Shown here: one piece after another, positions 52,916 to 61,216 of the stretch
Layout: each line of letters starts with the position of its first letter
Numbering within the stretch: position 1 is the stretch's first letter
Assembly (NCBI GenBank): GCA_947503835.1
Contig: CANNFM010000016.1
Coordinates: 1 to 64,000, forward strand
DNA from: an uncultured Aquimarina sp.
GTDB taxonomy: Bacteria; Bacteroidota; Bacteroidia; Flavobacteriales; Flavobacteriaceae
Direction: 5' to 3'
Length of the DNA stretch: 64,000 nt
The notes under the pieces: generated by a model
What the model was told of the DNA's origin: nothing
Databases searched by the model: none
Seen by the model: only the letters and a program-made list of their open reading frames with translations
Made by a program: the position numbers and the translations under genes

Positions 52916-52974
52916 TTGTTTTATTTTATTACCTCTCTCCTGAATTGAATAGAAAAATATAATAAATACCTAAG

Positions 52975-53040
52975 CGCGTAAGGGATAGAAGTAAGCTACC
53001 ATATAGCACGAATAGCCCGGCCCGAAGGGGGCGCCGTAAA
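52975..53040 (+). ncRNA. Structured repeat, Flavo-1-like, before ilvE
   Basis: TAAGGGATAGAAGT, a small stem GCTA/TAGC, then ATAGCCCGGCCCGAAGGGGG. It shares head, CCCG.CC core and position (just before a start codon) with the element at 54336. It resembles a widespread flavobacterial structured repeat (possibly the Flavo-1 motif). The name is from memory. Confidence 0.5.
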
Positions 53041-53049
53041 TAATAAAAA

Positions 53050-54123
53050 ATGGAACCAGAGATCAAAATTACAAGAACTTCAAATTCAGGATTAAAGGAT
53101 ATTGATTTTAATAATATTCCTTTAGGACGAGCTTTTACGGATCACATGTTTATCTGTGAGTATGAAGATGGAGCATGGCAAAACCCTAGAATAGAACCTT
53201 TAGAATTAATCCCTACTCATCCCGCAGCGATGGCATTGCACTATGGACAAGCAATTTTTGAGGGTATGAAAGCCACTGTTGGTCAGGATAGAACTCCGTT
53301 ATTGTTCAGGCCAGAAGAAAATGCCAAGCGTTTTAATCACAGTGCTGCACGAATGGGAATGCCTTCTGTTCCAGAAAAGCTTTTTGTAGAAGCTGTAAAA
53401 CAAATTGTTGGGGTAGAACACAACTGGATACCACCTCAAGAAGGAAGTGCCTTATATCTAAGGCCATTCATGTATGCCGATGAACCTTTTATCGGTATGC
53501 GAGCTGCAACGAGCTATAAATTCATTGTGATTTGTTCACCCGCTGGGCCATTTTTTACAAAAAAGATCCGATTATATGCCGAAACTGAATATATAAGAGC
53601 TGCTGATGGAGGAACCGGAGAAGCAAAAGCTGCTGGAAATTATGCTGCGGCAATTCTGCCTACAGAAAAAGCCAAAGCTAAAGGATATGATCAAGTATTA
53701 TGGTTGGACGCCAATGAGCATAAATATGTGCAGGAAGTGGGAACGATGAATATCTTTTTTAAAGTAGCGGGCAAATTTATTACCCCAAGTACCAGTGGAT
53801 CAATTTTAAAAGGAATCACAAGAGATAGTGTGATTACATTACTAAAGGATAAAGGCTTTGAGGTCGAAGAGCGTCCGATCACTATTGATGAGGTAATTCA
53901 ATTTTCTAAAGAAGGGAAGCTTGAAGAAGCTTTTGGAACAGGTACAGCAGTGGCTATTGCCATGGTAGAAGCTATTGGTTATAAAGATGAGTTGATCACA
54001 TTACCAGATTCAAATCCTGTTAGTCAGGACATGAAAAACACTCTAGACGAAATTAAGGTTCAGAAACGAGAGGATATCCATGGATGGATTGTTCCCATAG
54101 ATGTTGAAGAGAAAGTAGAATAG
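53050..54123 (+). CDS. ilvE: Branched-chain amino acid aminotransferase
   Basis: PLP fold-type IV aminotransferase of 357 residues. The cofactor Lys lies in GGTGEAKAAGNYAA. Other marks are ALHYGQAIFEGMKA near the N-terminus, YLRPFMYADEPFIG and GTGTAVAIAMVEAIGYKDE. It makes or removes branched-chain 2-oxo acids. Aromatic amino acids can be side substrates in this family. Between E2 and E1 it would feed the dehydrogenase with its keto acids. Confidence 0.94.
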   Translation: MEPEIKITRTSNSGLKDIDFNNIPLGRAFTDHMFICEYEDGAWQNPRIEPLELIPTHPAAMALHYGQAIFEGMKATVGQDRTPLLFRPEENAKRFNHSAARMGMPSVPEKLFVEAVKQIVGVEHNWIPPQEGSALYLRPFMYADEPFIGMRAATSYKFIVICSPAGPFFTKKIRLYAETEYIRAADGGTGEAKAAGNYAAAILPTEKAKAKGYDQVLWLDANEHKYVQEVGTMNIFFKVAGKFITPSTSGSILKGITRDSVITLLKDKGFEVEERPITIDEVIQFSKEGKLEEAFGTGTAVAIAMVEAIGYKDELITLPDSNPVSQDMKNTLDEIKVQKREDIHGWIVPIDVEEKVE

Positions 54124-54165
54124 TTAGGAATTACGAATGTAGAATTCAGAATTACGAATAATGAA
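54124..54165. repeat. GAATTAC-type heptamer array
   Basis: GAATTAC, GAATGTA, GAATTCA, GAATTAC, GAATAAT after the ilvE stop. The stretch 54166-54335 holds no gene that I can see. Confidence 0.75.
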
Positions 54166-54335
54166 AGAAGAGAAATGATTTTAATTCTGTTTTTTATGAA
54201 ACGTCCTAGGAAAATTCAACGTAAAAAATGATGTAAACGAAGCGTAAAATTAAATTCGAGGGAGTAAAAAGGGTTGTGTTGTTTAGAATTACAAATTTGG
54301 ATTTACGAATGATAAAATAATATTAGAAATTCTGT

Positions 54336-54480
54336 GTAAGGGATAGAAGTGACATCCTTTTTATGAAGTATCCAGAGGTTGTACACTGAGCTTGTCGAAG
54401 TGTTATCGAAAGGTATTTCATAAAAAGATAGAACGGATAGCCCGACCCATAGGGATACACCCAAATCAAGAGCCGTAAAT
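54336..54480 (+). ncRNA. Structured repeat, Flavo-1-like, before the E1 gene
   Basis: TAAGGGATAGAAGTGACATCC, then a 16-bp stem with one G-U pair (about 54357-54372 with 54412-54427), then GATAGCCCGACCC and AGGG. The hairpin loop contains a CACTGAGCTTGTCGAAGTG element, itself a common dispersed repeat. It ends 21 bp before the E1 ATG. Same family as the element at 52975. Confidence 0.55.
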
Positions 54481-54501
54481 CGTATATCAAAAATTGGAAA
54501 A

Positions 54502-56601
54502 ATGTTAGCTGAAAAAACAATAGCAAAAGAAGTATTACAAAAGGCATTTTTGACACTGTGTAAGGCGAAGTCAATGACAGAGTTGTATGAAGAGAACTTC
54601 AAGACAGTTTCAAAATATGTGCATGCAACATCCAGAGGACACGAAGCGATCCAGATTGCTACGGCAATGCAATTATTACCGCAGGATTATGCGTTTCCTT
54701 ATTATCGAGATGATGCCATGTTATTAGGAATCGGAATGCGGCCATATGACCTGATGTTGCAATTATTGGCTAAAAAAGAGGATCCTTTTTCTGGCGGAAG
54801 AACCTATTACTGTCATCCAAGCTTGCGGGATGATGATAAACCCAAAATACCCCATCAATCATCGGCGACAGGGATGCAAGCGATTCCTGCTACAGGTGTT
54901 GCCATGGGGATGCAGTATAAAGAATTAGTTGGAATTGATCATATTTCAGGTAACGATTCCGGTATGAGTGAGATGCCAAAACAGCCTATGGCTGCACCTT
55001 TTGTAGTCTGTTCGCTAGGAGATGCATCGGTAACCGAAGGTGAAATTGCAGAAGCGTTCCAGATGGCGGCCTTAAAGCAATTACCGATTTTATATTTGGT
55101 ACAGGATAACGGATGGGATATTTCGGCTAACGAAGCAGAAACTCGCGCCCAAAACGCTTTTGAATATGCAGCAGGGTTTAACGGATTAGATGCTATTTCT
55201 ATTGATGGCGCAAATTTTACCGAGAGCTACCTGGCAATACAAGAAGTGATCAAAACCATTCGTGAAGAACGTAGACCAATGCTTGTGCATGCCAAGGTTC
55301 CTTTGTTGAATCACCATACCTCTGGAGTGCGTATGGAGTGGTATCGCGATGATCTTGAAGAAGCTCGTTCTCGTGATCCATATCCGGTACTTAGAAATCA
55401 ATTATTGGATAATGGTTTTACTGAAGAAGAGGTTACTGCTATTGAAATTGAAGCAAAAACCATCGTGGCAAAAGATTTGTCTGAAGCAATGAAAGCTGAA
55501 GATCCAAAACCAGAGGATTTATTTACCAATGATTTTGCACCAACACCCATTACAGAAGAAACGGGAGAACGATCTCCGGCAGAAAAAGAAGAAGTGGTAA
55601 TGGTGGATTGTGCTTTGTTTGCAGTCGAAGAATTAATGAAGAAGCATAAAGAATGTTTGCTATATGGTCAAGACGTAGGGGGAAGATTGGGAGGCGTGTT
55701 TAGAGAAGCAGCTACACTTGCTCAGAAATTTGGTGATGAGCGTGTCTTTAATACTCCAATCCAGGAAGCCTTTATCGTAGGATCTACAGTGGGAATGTCT
55801 GCAGTAGGATTAAAACCAATTGTTGAGGTACAATTTGCGGATTATATCTGGCCGGGATTGAATCAATTATTTACAGAAGTAAGCCGATCTTGTTATTTAT
55901 CTAACGGAAAGTGGCCGGTATCGATGATTTTACGTGTTCCTATTGGAGCCTATGGTAGCGGTGGGCCGTATCATTCTTCTTCAGTAGAATCTGTAGTTAC
56001 CAATATCAGAGGGATTAAAATTGCTTACCCAAGTAATGGAGCAGATCTTAAAGGGTTGATGAAAGCTGCTTATTATGACCCAAATCCCGTGGTGATTTTG
56101 GAACATAAAGGCTTGTATTGGTCAAAAGTAAAAGGGACAGATGCCGCAAGAACGATTGAACCTTCTGAAGATTATGTATTACCTTTTGGAAAAGCCAATA
56201 TTGTGCAACGCATCTGGCCAGAAGATGAAAAAGAAACATTAACCGTGGTAACTTACGGAATGGGAGTACATTGGGCGTTAAATGCTACAAAAAAGATACA
56301 AGATGTGGTTGAAATTATCGATTTAAGAACTTTATATCCCTTGGATGAAGAAACAATCATGGAGTCGGTAAAGAAGACCAAAAAATGCCTTATGGTGACC
56401 GAAGAACCTAGCAATAATTCATTTGCAAGAGCATTGGCAGGAAAAATTCAGGAAGAATGTTTCAAATATTTGGATGCTCCGGTAATGACTATTGGGTCAG
56501 AAAATATGCCTGCAATCCCATTAAACAGTACGTTAGAACAAACTATGATTCCGTCTACAGAAAAGGTGAGAGCTAAGATTGATGAATTGTTGAGGTATTA
56601 A
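54502..56601 (+). CDS. 2-oxo acid dehydrogenase E1, alpha-beta fusion
   Basis: Thiamine-diphosphate enzyme of 699 residues. The alpha half is about 1-345, with the ThDP motif from GDASVTEGEIAEAF to VQDNGWDIS and RGHEAIQIATAMQL. The beta half is about 365-699 (YGQDVGGRLGGVFREA, TPIQEAFIVGSTVGMSAVGL). It decarboxylates a 2-oxo acid and loads the E2 lipoyl arm. By family it is branched-chain-type. The paa context makes aryl 2-oxo acids such as phenylpyruvate plausible too. Alpha-beta fusions of this kind are common in Bacteroidota. Confidence 0.93.
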   Translation: MLAEKTIAKEVLQKAFLTLCKAKSMTELYEENFKTVSKYVHATSRGHEAIQIATAMQLLPQDYAFPYYRDDAMLLGIGMRPYDLMLQLLAKKEDPFSGGRTYYCHPSLRDDDKPKIPHQSSATGMQAIPATGVAMGMQYKELVGIDHISGNDSGMSEMPKQPMAAPFVVCSLGDASVTEGEIAEAFQMAALKQLPILYLVQDNGWDISANEAETRAQNAFEYAAGFNGLDAISIDGANFTESYLAIQEVIKTIREERRPMLVHAKVPLLNHHTSGVRMEWYRDDLEEARSRDPYPVLRNQLLDNGFTEEEVTAIEIEAKTIVAKDLSEAMKAEDPKPEDLFTNDFAPTPITEETGERSPAEKEEVVMVDCALFAVEELMKKHKECLLYGQDVGGRLGGVFREAATLAQKFGDERVFNTPIQEAFIVGSTVGMSAVGLKPIVEVQFADYIWPGLNQLFTEVSRSCYLSNGKWPVSMILRVPIGAYGSGGPYHSSSVESVVTNIRGIKIAYPSNGADLKGLMKAAYYDPNPVVILEHKGLYWSKVKGTDAARTIEPSEDYVLPFGKANIVQRIWPEDEKETLTVVTYGMGVHWALNATKKIQDVVEIIDLRTLYPLDEETIMESVKKTKKCLMVTEEPSNNSFARALAGKIQEECFKYLDAPVMTIGSENMPAIPLNSTLEQTMIPSTEKVRAKIDELLRY

Positions 56602-56610
56602 GCTTCGAAA

Positions 56611-56724
56611 ACCGTCAATTCGAGTGTCCGCATCAAGCGGATGTATCGAGAATAGGTTTTTAAATCCAAATCACTTGTTTTCGATACGATCCCGATTGTT
56701 ATCGAGATCACTCAAACTGACGTA
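56611..56724. repeat. Long inverted repeat between convergent genes
   Basis: A left arm with CGTCAATTCGAGTG and GTATCGAGAA and a right arm (reverse) with CGTCAGTTTGAGTG and GTATCGAAAA enclose about 20 bases. Small nested stems (CCGC...GCGG) sit in the left arm. It probably ends both convergent transcripts. The right arm runs over the stop codon of the methyltransferase gene. Confidence 0.75.
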
Positions 56725-57338
56725 ATTTGATTTGATTTTTTCTTGAAAATCCCAAAAAGTTCATTTCCTTGTCTGGGAGCAATAGAATTATAACATTTCT
56801 CAAAGGTTACGACATCAAAATGTGTTTCCAGATAGAACAGATAAAGCTTTTTATCCCCACCAAAGGGACGTTTCTCCATATCACCTGTAAGTGGGATATC
56901 AAACCAAAGGCCTACTAGTTTTCCTTTAGGCTTTAAGAGATTTGCCATTTGTGCTACATAAGCTGATCTGTTTTTATCTGTTGGGATAAAAGAACAAAAA
57001 AAGGTTTGCTCGAGGATCAAATCATATGACCCTTCAAGGGTGAAAAAATCATCTAGTAAGAGTTGTGATTTAGGAAAATTAGGTACTCTTTCTGCAAAAG
57101 CATCCAATGGTTCTGGAGAGATATCTAAAACAAAAACATTCGTAAACCCTTGTTGAAATAAATACTCAGCTTCATACGCATTTCCAGCTCCGGGAATAAG
57201 GATTTTAATGGTTTTATTGGTTAATTGATCGATATATTCTTTGAGTGGAGTAGCGACATATCCAATATCCCAACCTACGCGATTCTCGGTATATCGTTGT
57301 GACCAATATTGACTTTCTTGTGATTTTTTTGATGGCAT
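56712..57338 (-). CDS. TPMT-family SAM methyltransferase
   Basis: Class I methyltransferase of 208 residues, thiopurine-methyltransferase type (WSQRYTENRVGWDIGY at the N-terminus, SAM motif ILIPGAGNAYEAEYL, then VFVLDISPEPLDAFAERVP). Cytoplasmic. In bacteria such enzymes often methylate Se, Te or S compounds, but the substrate here is unknown. The last codons (TSV-stop) lie in the arm of an inverted repeat, so the C-terminus may be repeat-derived. It follows the agmatinase-like gene by 36 bp. Confidence 0.88.
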   Translation of the reverse strand: MPSKKSQESQYWSQRYTENRVGWDIGYVATPLKEYIDQLTNKTIKILIPGAGNAYEAEYLFQQGFTNVFVLDISPEPLDAFAERVPNFPKSQLLLDDFFTLEGSYDLILEQTFFCSFIPTDKNRSAYVAQMANLLKPKGKLVGLWFDIPLTGDMEKRPFGGDKKLYLFYLETHFDVVTFEKCYNSIAPRQGNELFGIFKKKSNQITSV

Positions 57339-57374
57339 TATGATGTTTTTTGTTCTGTTTGCAATAAGTATAGT

Positions 57375-58151
57375 TTACATCATTTTTACTAAAATTTCTT
57401 TCATCATCTTGGCGGCCAAAAAAGCAGTCATATTTTGAAAATCTCTATTGGGGTTGTATTCAACAATGTCGGCGCCGATTACTTCTGTATTGATATTCTG
57501 TATTAATTCGATAACCTGTCTTGATGATAATCCTCCCGGTTCGTGGTGTGAAACCCCAGGGGCAAAAGCAGGATCAAATCCGTCCATATCAAGAGAAATA
57601 TATAAAGGGTTTTCAAATACAGGAATTTTTGCTACGTCTAAATCTTTCATTTGATGAATTTCTACATTAAACTTATCCGCTTGTTCGGCTTGATGTGTAT
57701 TGAGCGTTCTTATTCCAACCTGTACTAACCTAGCAGCAAATCCATTTTCCATAATACGTGCAAATGGACATGCGTGTGAGTATTTATCTCCTTCAAAATC
57801 ATCGTATAAGTCGGCATGAGCATCAATATGCAGAATATCCAGTTTAGGATAGTGTCTATGATGGGCTTTAATAATCGGAAATGTAATGGAATGATCCCCT
57901 CCCAATGTAAAGATTTTACGATTTAAATTAAGGTGATTTTCTGTGATTTCTTCAATATCAAAATATGTTGAAATCTCAAAATCCCCCTTATCTTCAATCG
58001 CAGAGTTTTCTATAGAAATTCCATTTTCGGCAAACAAATTTATCGAACCCGAATTCAACGCTTCCCGAATGAGTGGCGGAGCAAGTTTGGGTCCTTTTTG
58101 ATACGATGATTTTTCGTCAAATTGTATTCCCTGGATAATTATTCCTTTCAT
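57375..58151 (-). CDS. Agmatinase/arginase-family ureohydrolase
   Basis: Binuclear manganese hydrolase of 258 residues. Metal ligands are in GGDHSITFP, DILHIDAHADLYDD and SLDMDGFDPAFAPG. The family includes agmatinase, arginase and formimidoylglutamase. The HHEPGGLSSRQ segment is agmatinase-like, but the substrate is not proven. It is the first gene of a two-gene unit with the TPMT-like methyltransferase. Confidence 0.88.
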   Translation of the reverse strand: MKGIIIQGIQFDEKSSYQKGPKLAPPLIREALNSGSINLFAENGISIENSAIEDKGDFEISTYFDIEEITENHLNLNRKIFTLGGDHSITFPIIKAHHRHYPKLDILHIDAHADLYDDFEGDKYSHACPFARIMENGFAARLVQVGIRTLNTHQAEQADKFNVEIHQMKDLDVAKIPVFENPLYISLDMDGFDPAFAPGVSHHEPGGLSSRQVIELIQNINTEVIGADIVEYNPNRDFQNMTAFLAAKMMKEILVKMM

Positions 58152-58247
58152 TTGTTTTTGATTAATGTTAGCGTTTTGGATTAAATTGTAAAATTAATTT
58201 GTGCTACATTCTTTGATCCACAAGCACAATTTAGCTATACAACCGCA

Positions 58248-58733
58248 TTATTTTAATCGAACATATCGTTCAATATTCAAATGATTTATATTAAGGGATT
58301 CTATCTTCTCAGTTCCAATGGTGGTCAGAGTATCCCCTATAATTTCAAAATCAAAATCAAACGTATTGTTTTCCCATTCCCGGTAATTACAAAAATCTAA
58401 ATACTCAGTATATTTTTTACCGTCTATTTTACATCTACCTCCTCCAGATACAAAGACCTTAACACTATCTTTTCCAAGGTCGTGTCTCATAAAAGCAAAA
58501 TGTGTTTTATTAATAATTTTTATTAGTTCTTGATTGACTGTATAATCTGTAATTGTAGTATCATTTCCTTGGATAATAGTACCTGTTAATAATTTCCATG
58601 TACCCGTAATTGAAGACGGTTCAAAAGCTTCTTTTTTATGTTCGGGATACTTTTGACAGGAAATAATCATAACAAAAGTAATAAGTGAAATAATTATATT
58701 TTTATCTGGTATTCTTGACTTGTAATTTTTCAT
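58248..58733 (-). CDS. Lipocalin-like lipoprotein
   Basis: Protein of 161 residues. A lipoprotein signal has its lipobox at MIISC (Cys about 27). Residues about 42-160 look lipocalin-like, starting with SITGTWKLLTGT and alternating strands. Exact family unknown. It stands between palindromic intergenic sequences in the accessory block. Confidence 0.72.
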   Translation of the reverse strand: MKNYKSRIPDKNIIISLITFVMIISCQKYPEHKKEAFEPSSITGTWKLLTGTIIQGNDTTITDYTVNQELIKIINKTHFAFMRHDLGKDSVKVFVSGGGRCKIDGKKYTEYLDFCNYREWENNTFDFDFEIIGDTLTTIGTEKIESLNINHLNIERYVRLK

Positions 58734-58767
58734 AAACTTAGGATGAATAATGATATGTTTTTTATTG

Positions 58768-58899
58768 CGCCTAACGGTTTGTGTATGATTAGTTGCGAGA
58801 AATTACTTAGGTACTTTCAGCTGTTGCTAAAGATAATTAATGCAAGTGAATTTCCGATAGGGAAATTCTGCCGCAGTTAATTCACTGTGTTCTAACTTG
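58768..58899. repeat. attC-like palindromic element
   Basis: Left border GCGCCTAACGGTTTGTGTAT and GATTAGTTGCG; right border CCGCAGTTAATTCAC and TTCTAACTTG, imperfectly complementary. A perfect GAATTTCC/GGAAATTC hairpin (58848-58868) lies inside. The CCTAAC core fits the RYYYAAC pattern of integron attC sites. The site identity is a hypothesis. Confidence 0.45.
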
Positions 58900-58908
58900 T
58901 TTTTTGAA

Positions 58909-59271
58909 TTATTTTATTTTCTTAGCAGTTAGATATAAATTGTCAGATGTTGAATGGAAAATCAATGTATCATTTTTCACAGACAGATTCCATTGACTAT
59001 CTCCCGTTTCTCCTTCACCGTCAATAAACAATCTTTTTTCGTCAAGTTGATAAGTCCATTTACCACTTTCGTTCTTTTTCAAATTCCCATCATAACTCTC
59101 GAAAGTTCCGTTACTTTTTAAATGTATCCAATTCTCAATTAAATCAATAGATTCATTATTCTCAACAACATTTAATATTTGCCATTTTCCAATAAAATAT
59201 TCAGGTGACTTTTTACATGCATTAAGTGCAACAAACAGCATTACTATAATTATGATAATCTTCAGTTCCAT
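58909..59271 (-). CDS. Small lipocalin-like lipoprotein
   Basis: Protein of 120 residues with a lipoprotein signal (IIIIIVMLFVALNAC, lipobox LNAC). The mature part has the lipocalin-like pattern FIGKWQILNVVEN, SGKWTYQLDEKRLFIDG and SDNLYLTAKKIK. Function unknown. Attached to a membrane, presumably on the periplasmic side. Confidence 0.78.
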   Translation of the reverse strand: MELKIIIIIVMLFVALNACKKSPEYFIGKWQILNVVENNESIDLIENWIHLKSNGTFESYDGNLKKNESGKWTYQLDEKRLFIDGEGETGDSQWNLSVKNDTLIFHSTSDNLYLTAKKIK

Positions 59272-59293
59272 TTAATAAGTTATAATGTTTTGA

Positions 59294-59336
59294 CTAAACT
59301 GCGTTTTAATGCAGTTTAGGTTTTGTTAGCACCAGT
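59294..59336 (-). repeat. Hairpin plus GTTAGCACC border
   Basis: A perfect 9-bp stem CTAAACTGC/GCAGTTTAG with an 8-base loop is followed by TTTTGTTAGCACCA, which is repeated inverted on the other side of the DUF2200 gene (59739-59751). Terminator or cassette border. Confidence 0.6.
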
Positions 59337-59338
59337 TT

Positions 59339-59716
59339 CTACTTTTTTTCTTCACGCAAAATTTTCTCCATTTTACGACCTCTTGCCAATTCATCAATCA
59401 GCTTTTCCATACGTCTACATTGTCTATACAATTCAAATTCATCCTCTATTTCTTCAATTCGATAACCACAAACGACTCCTTTAATCAAGTGTGCGTTTGG
59501 ATTTATTTTAGCTTTTTGAAAAAATGTTCTAAAGGTTGCTTTTTCATCAATAAGTGCTTGTAAATCATCTTGATCAAAACTAGTGAACCATTTAATTACT
59601 TGATTGAGTTCTTCTTTTGTTCTTCCATTTTTCTCCAATCTATTTAGGTAAAGTGGATAAATGGATGCAAATATCATATTGGCAACCTTTTCATTTTTTT
59701 CGGCTGTGACTTTCAT
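59339..59716 (-). CDS. DUF2200 protein
   Basis: Protein of 125 residues matching DUF2200 along its length (FASIYPLYLNRLEKNGRTKEE, LIKGVVCGYRIEEIED, KLIDELARGRKMEKILRE). Cytoplasmic, all-helical in appearance. Function unknown. It is bounded on both sides by inverted GGTGCTAAC/GTTAGCACC words, as if it were a separate movable unit. Confidence 0.88.
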   Translation of the reverse strand: MKVTAEKNEKVANMIFASIYPLYLNRLEKNGRTKEELNQVIKWFTSFDQDDLQALIDEKATFRTFFQKAKINPNAHLIKGVVCGYRIEEIEDEFELYRQCRRMEKLIDELARGRKMEKILREEKK

Positions 59717-59742
59717 TTCTATTTGATTTTGAATTGATTGGT

Positions 59743-60078
59743 GCTAACAAATGTATGTAGCTACTTTTTGTAACTATATCTCTCAAATATAAAGAATAAA
59801 CTTACTATAAATTGAAGGATAATAGATCAATTCTTTTTCCCTTCAAAACTAAAAGAAAAGCTATGATCCTTTGCTTTGTATCGATACTTGTCTAATGGAC
59901 ATGCTCCCCAGGAATTAATCCCACCTACTCCCATCTGAAAATGATCCAGACAGATAGAAACGTCATTTTCTTTTTTAAGATCCAAGTGGTGTTTGCTTCC
60001 TCGTTCTTCTTGTGTAAGGGTTTCGACGCTATAGGGTAGGGCACTAAAAGCAAAGGTTGCATTTCTGAAAACTTCAAG
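59743..60078. repeat. Direct repeat A: duplicated beta-galactosidase 3' end
   Basis: Matches 62784-63118 in the same orientation. About 230 bp in the middle is roughly 94 percent identical by hand count. Similarity fades through A/T-rich flank to a shared TTAACAA/CTAACAA word at the left end. Confidence 0.9.
59827..60078 (-). pseudogene. Tail fragment of a GH2 beta-galactosidase
   Basis: The reading frame is open for the last ~83 codons (LEVFRNATFAFSALPYS, TQEERGSKHHLDLKKENDVS, LDHFQMGVGGINSWGACPLD) and ends in the homologous TGA. There is no start. The upstream end runs into the stop codon of the oxidoreductase gene. It differs from the intact gene at a few residues, such as Tyr to Cys in GINSWGACP. 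Confidence 0.88.
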
Positions 60079-61051
60079 TTGTGTTCACTTTTACTACAAT
60101 TTTACCTTTATGTTTCCCTTCACCAAAGTACTGAATTAACCTTGGGGTGTCTTCTATGGAGTATGGGCCATCAATTTCGGGCTTAACTTTATTTTGTTTT
60201 AAAAGTTCACAGATATAATCCAGACCTTCATTTGGTTTCAGGCTGAGTATTTGAAGTTTTTTTGTAGAGAATATGGGCACAAGTTTACTCCAAAATAGTA
60301 CTCTAATTAAGTTGAACAGATTGCCTCCTATAGTAACATATTTACCATTTAGTTTCAAAGCCCGTAGGTAAGAAAACGTAGATTTGTTCGTTTTGCAGTC
60401 CAGAATTATATCATATTGCTCTCCAGTCTTTGTGAAATTCACCTTTTTGTAGTCAATAACGTGGTCAAAACCGAGTGATGTCATCATATCGAGTTTCTCT
60501 CGAGAATCAACACCCGTCACCTCGCAATTATTAAGTTTTGCTACTTGAAGTCCTATTGTTCCAACACCACCACCGCCACCGTTAATTAGAATTTTTTGCC
60601 CTTCTTTTATTTCTCCAATATCTCTAAGTGCTTGTAGAGCGAGAGTGGATGCATGAGGAATAGCGGCTGCGACTTCAAAACTTAGTTCATTCGGTTTCTT
60701 GATCACGGCATTTTCATTAATACTTATGTATTCGGCAAAAGTCCCAAATCCATATTTTGATATATCTCCAAATACTTCATCTCCGACTTTCAATTTCTGT
60801 ACACTCGAGCCAATACCTTCAACTGTACCCGATAGCTCCATTCCCGAAATTCTATACTTTGGCTTAGATAACCTATACATTAGTCTAAACAAATATGGTT
60901 TGCCCCTTACAAGGCTCCAGTCATAATCATTCACTGCAGTAGCCTGGATTTTTATCAGCACTTCATTTTCTTTGGGAATAGGTTTTGCTACTTCTTTATA
61001 TGTAAGCACCTTCTCGGGTAATCCGTATTTTTCAAATACAATGGCTTTCAT
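60074..61051 (-). CDS. NAD(P)-dependent zinc-independent alcohol dehydrogenase (QOR-like)
   Basis: MDR-family oxidoreductase of 325 residues. A GroES-like N-terminus (VKPIPKENEVLIKIQATAVNDYDW type, VGDEVFGDI) is followed by a Rossmann site ILINGGGGGVGTIGLQVAKL and a C-terminus GKHKGKIVVKVNTT. No zinc ligands are evident, so it is quinone-oxidoreductase-like. Substrate unknown. Its stop codon lies at the junction with the duplicated beta-galactosidase tail. Confidence 0.9.
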   Translation of the reverse strand: MKAIVFEKYGLPEKVLTYKEVAKPIPKENEVLIKIQATAVNDYDWSLVRGKPYLFRLMYRLSKPKYRISGMELSGTVEGIGSSVQKLKVGDEVFGDISKYGFGTFAEYISINENAVIKKPNELSFEVAAAIPHASTLALQALRDIGEIKEGQKILINGGGGGVGTIGLQVAKLNNCEVTGVDSREKLDMMTSLGFDHVIDYKKVNFTKTGEQYDIILDCKTNKSTFSYLRALKLNGKYVTIGGNLFNLIRVLFWSKLVPIFSTKKLQILSLKPNEGLDYICELLKQNKVKPEIDGPYSIEDTPRLIQYFGEGKHKGKIVVKVNTT

Positions 61052-61216
61052 TTTGGTTAGCTTTTATGTGCTTGGATGACGATTGAGAATGGTAATTGTT
61101 ACATTTTTAGAACGTCTCAGCTATGGTTAGTAAAGGATTAAGATGATAATTTTAGTTTTCATTATGAATAATATTCGCTCGAATACTTAGATTAGAGGTA
61201 ATTAGCCACATTCCTG

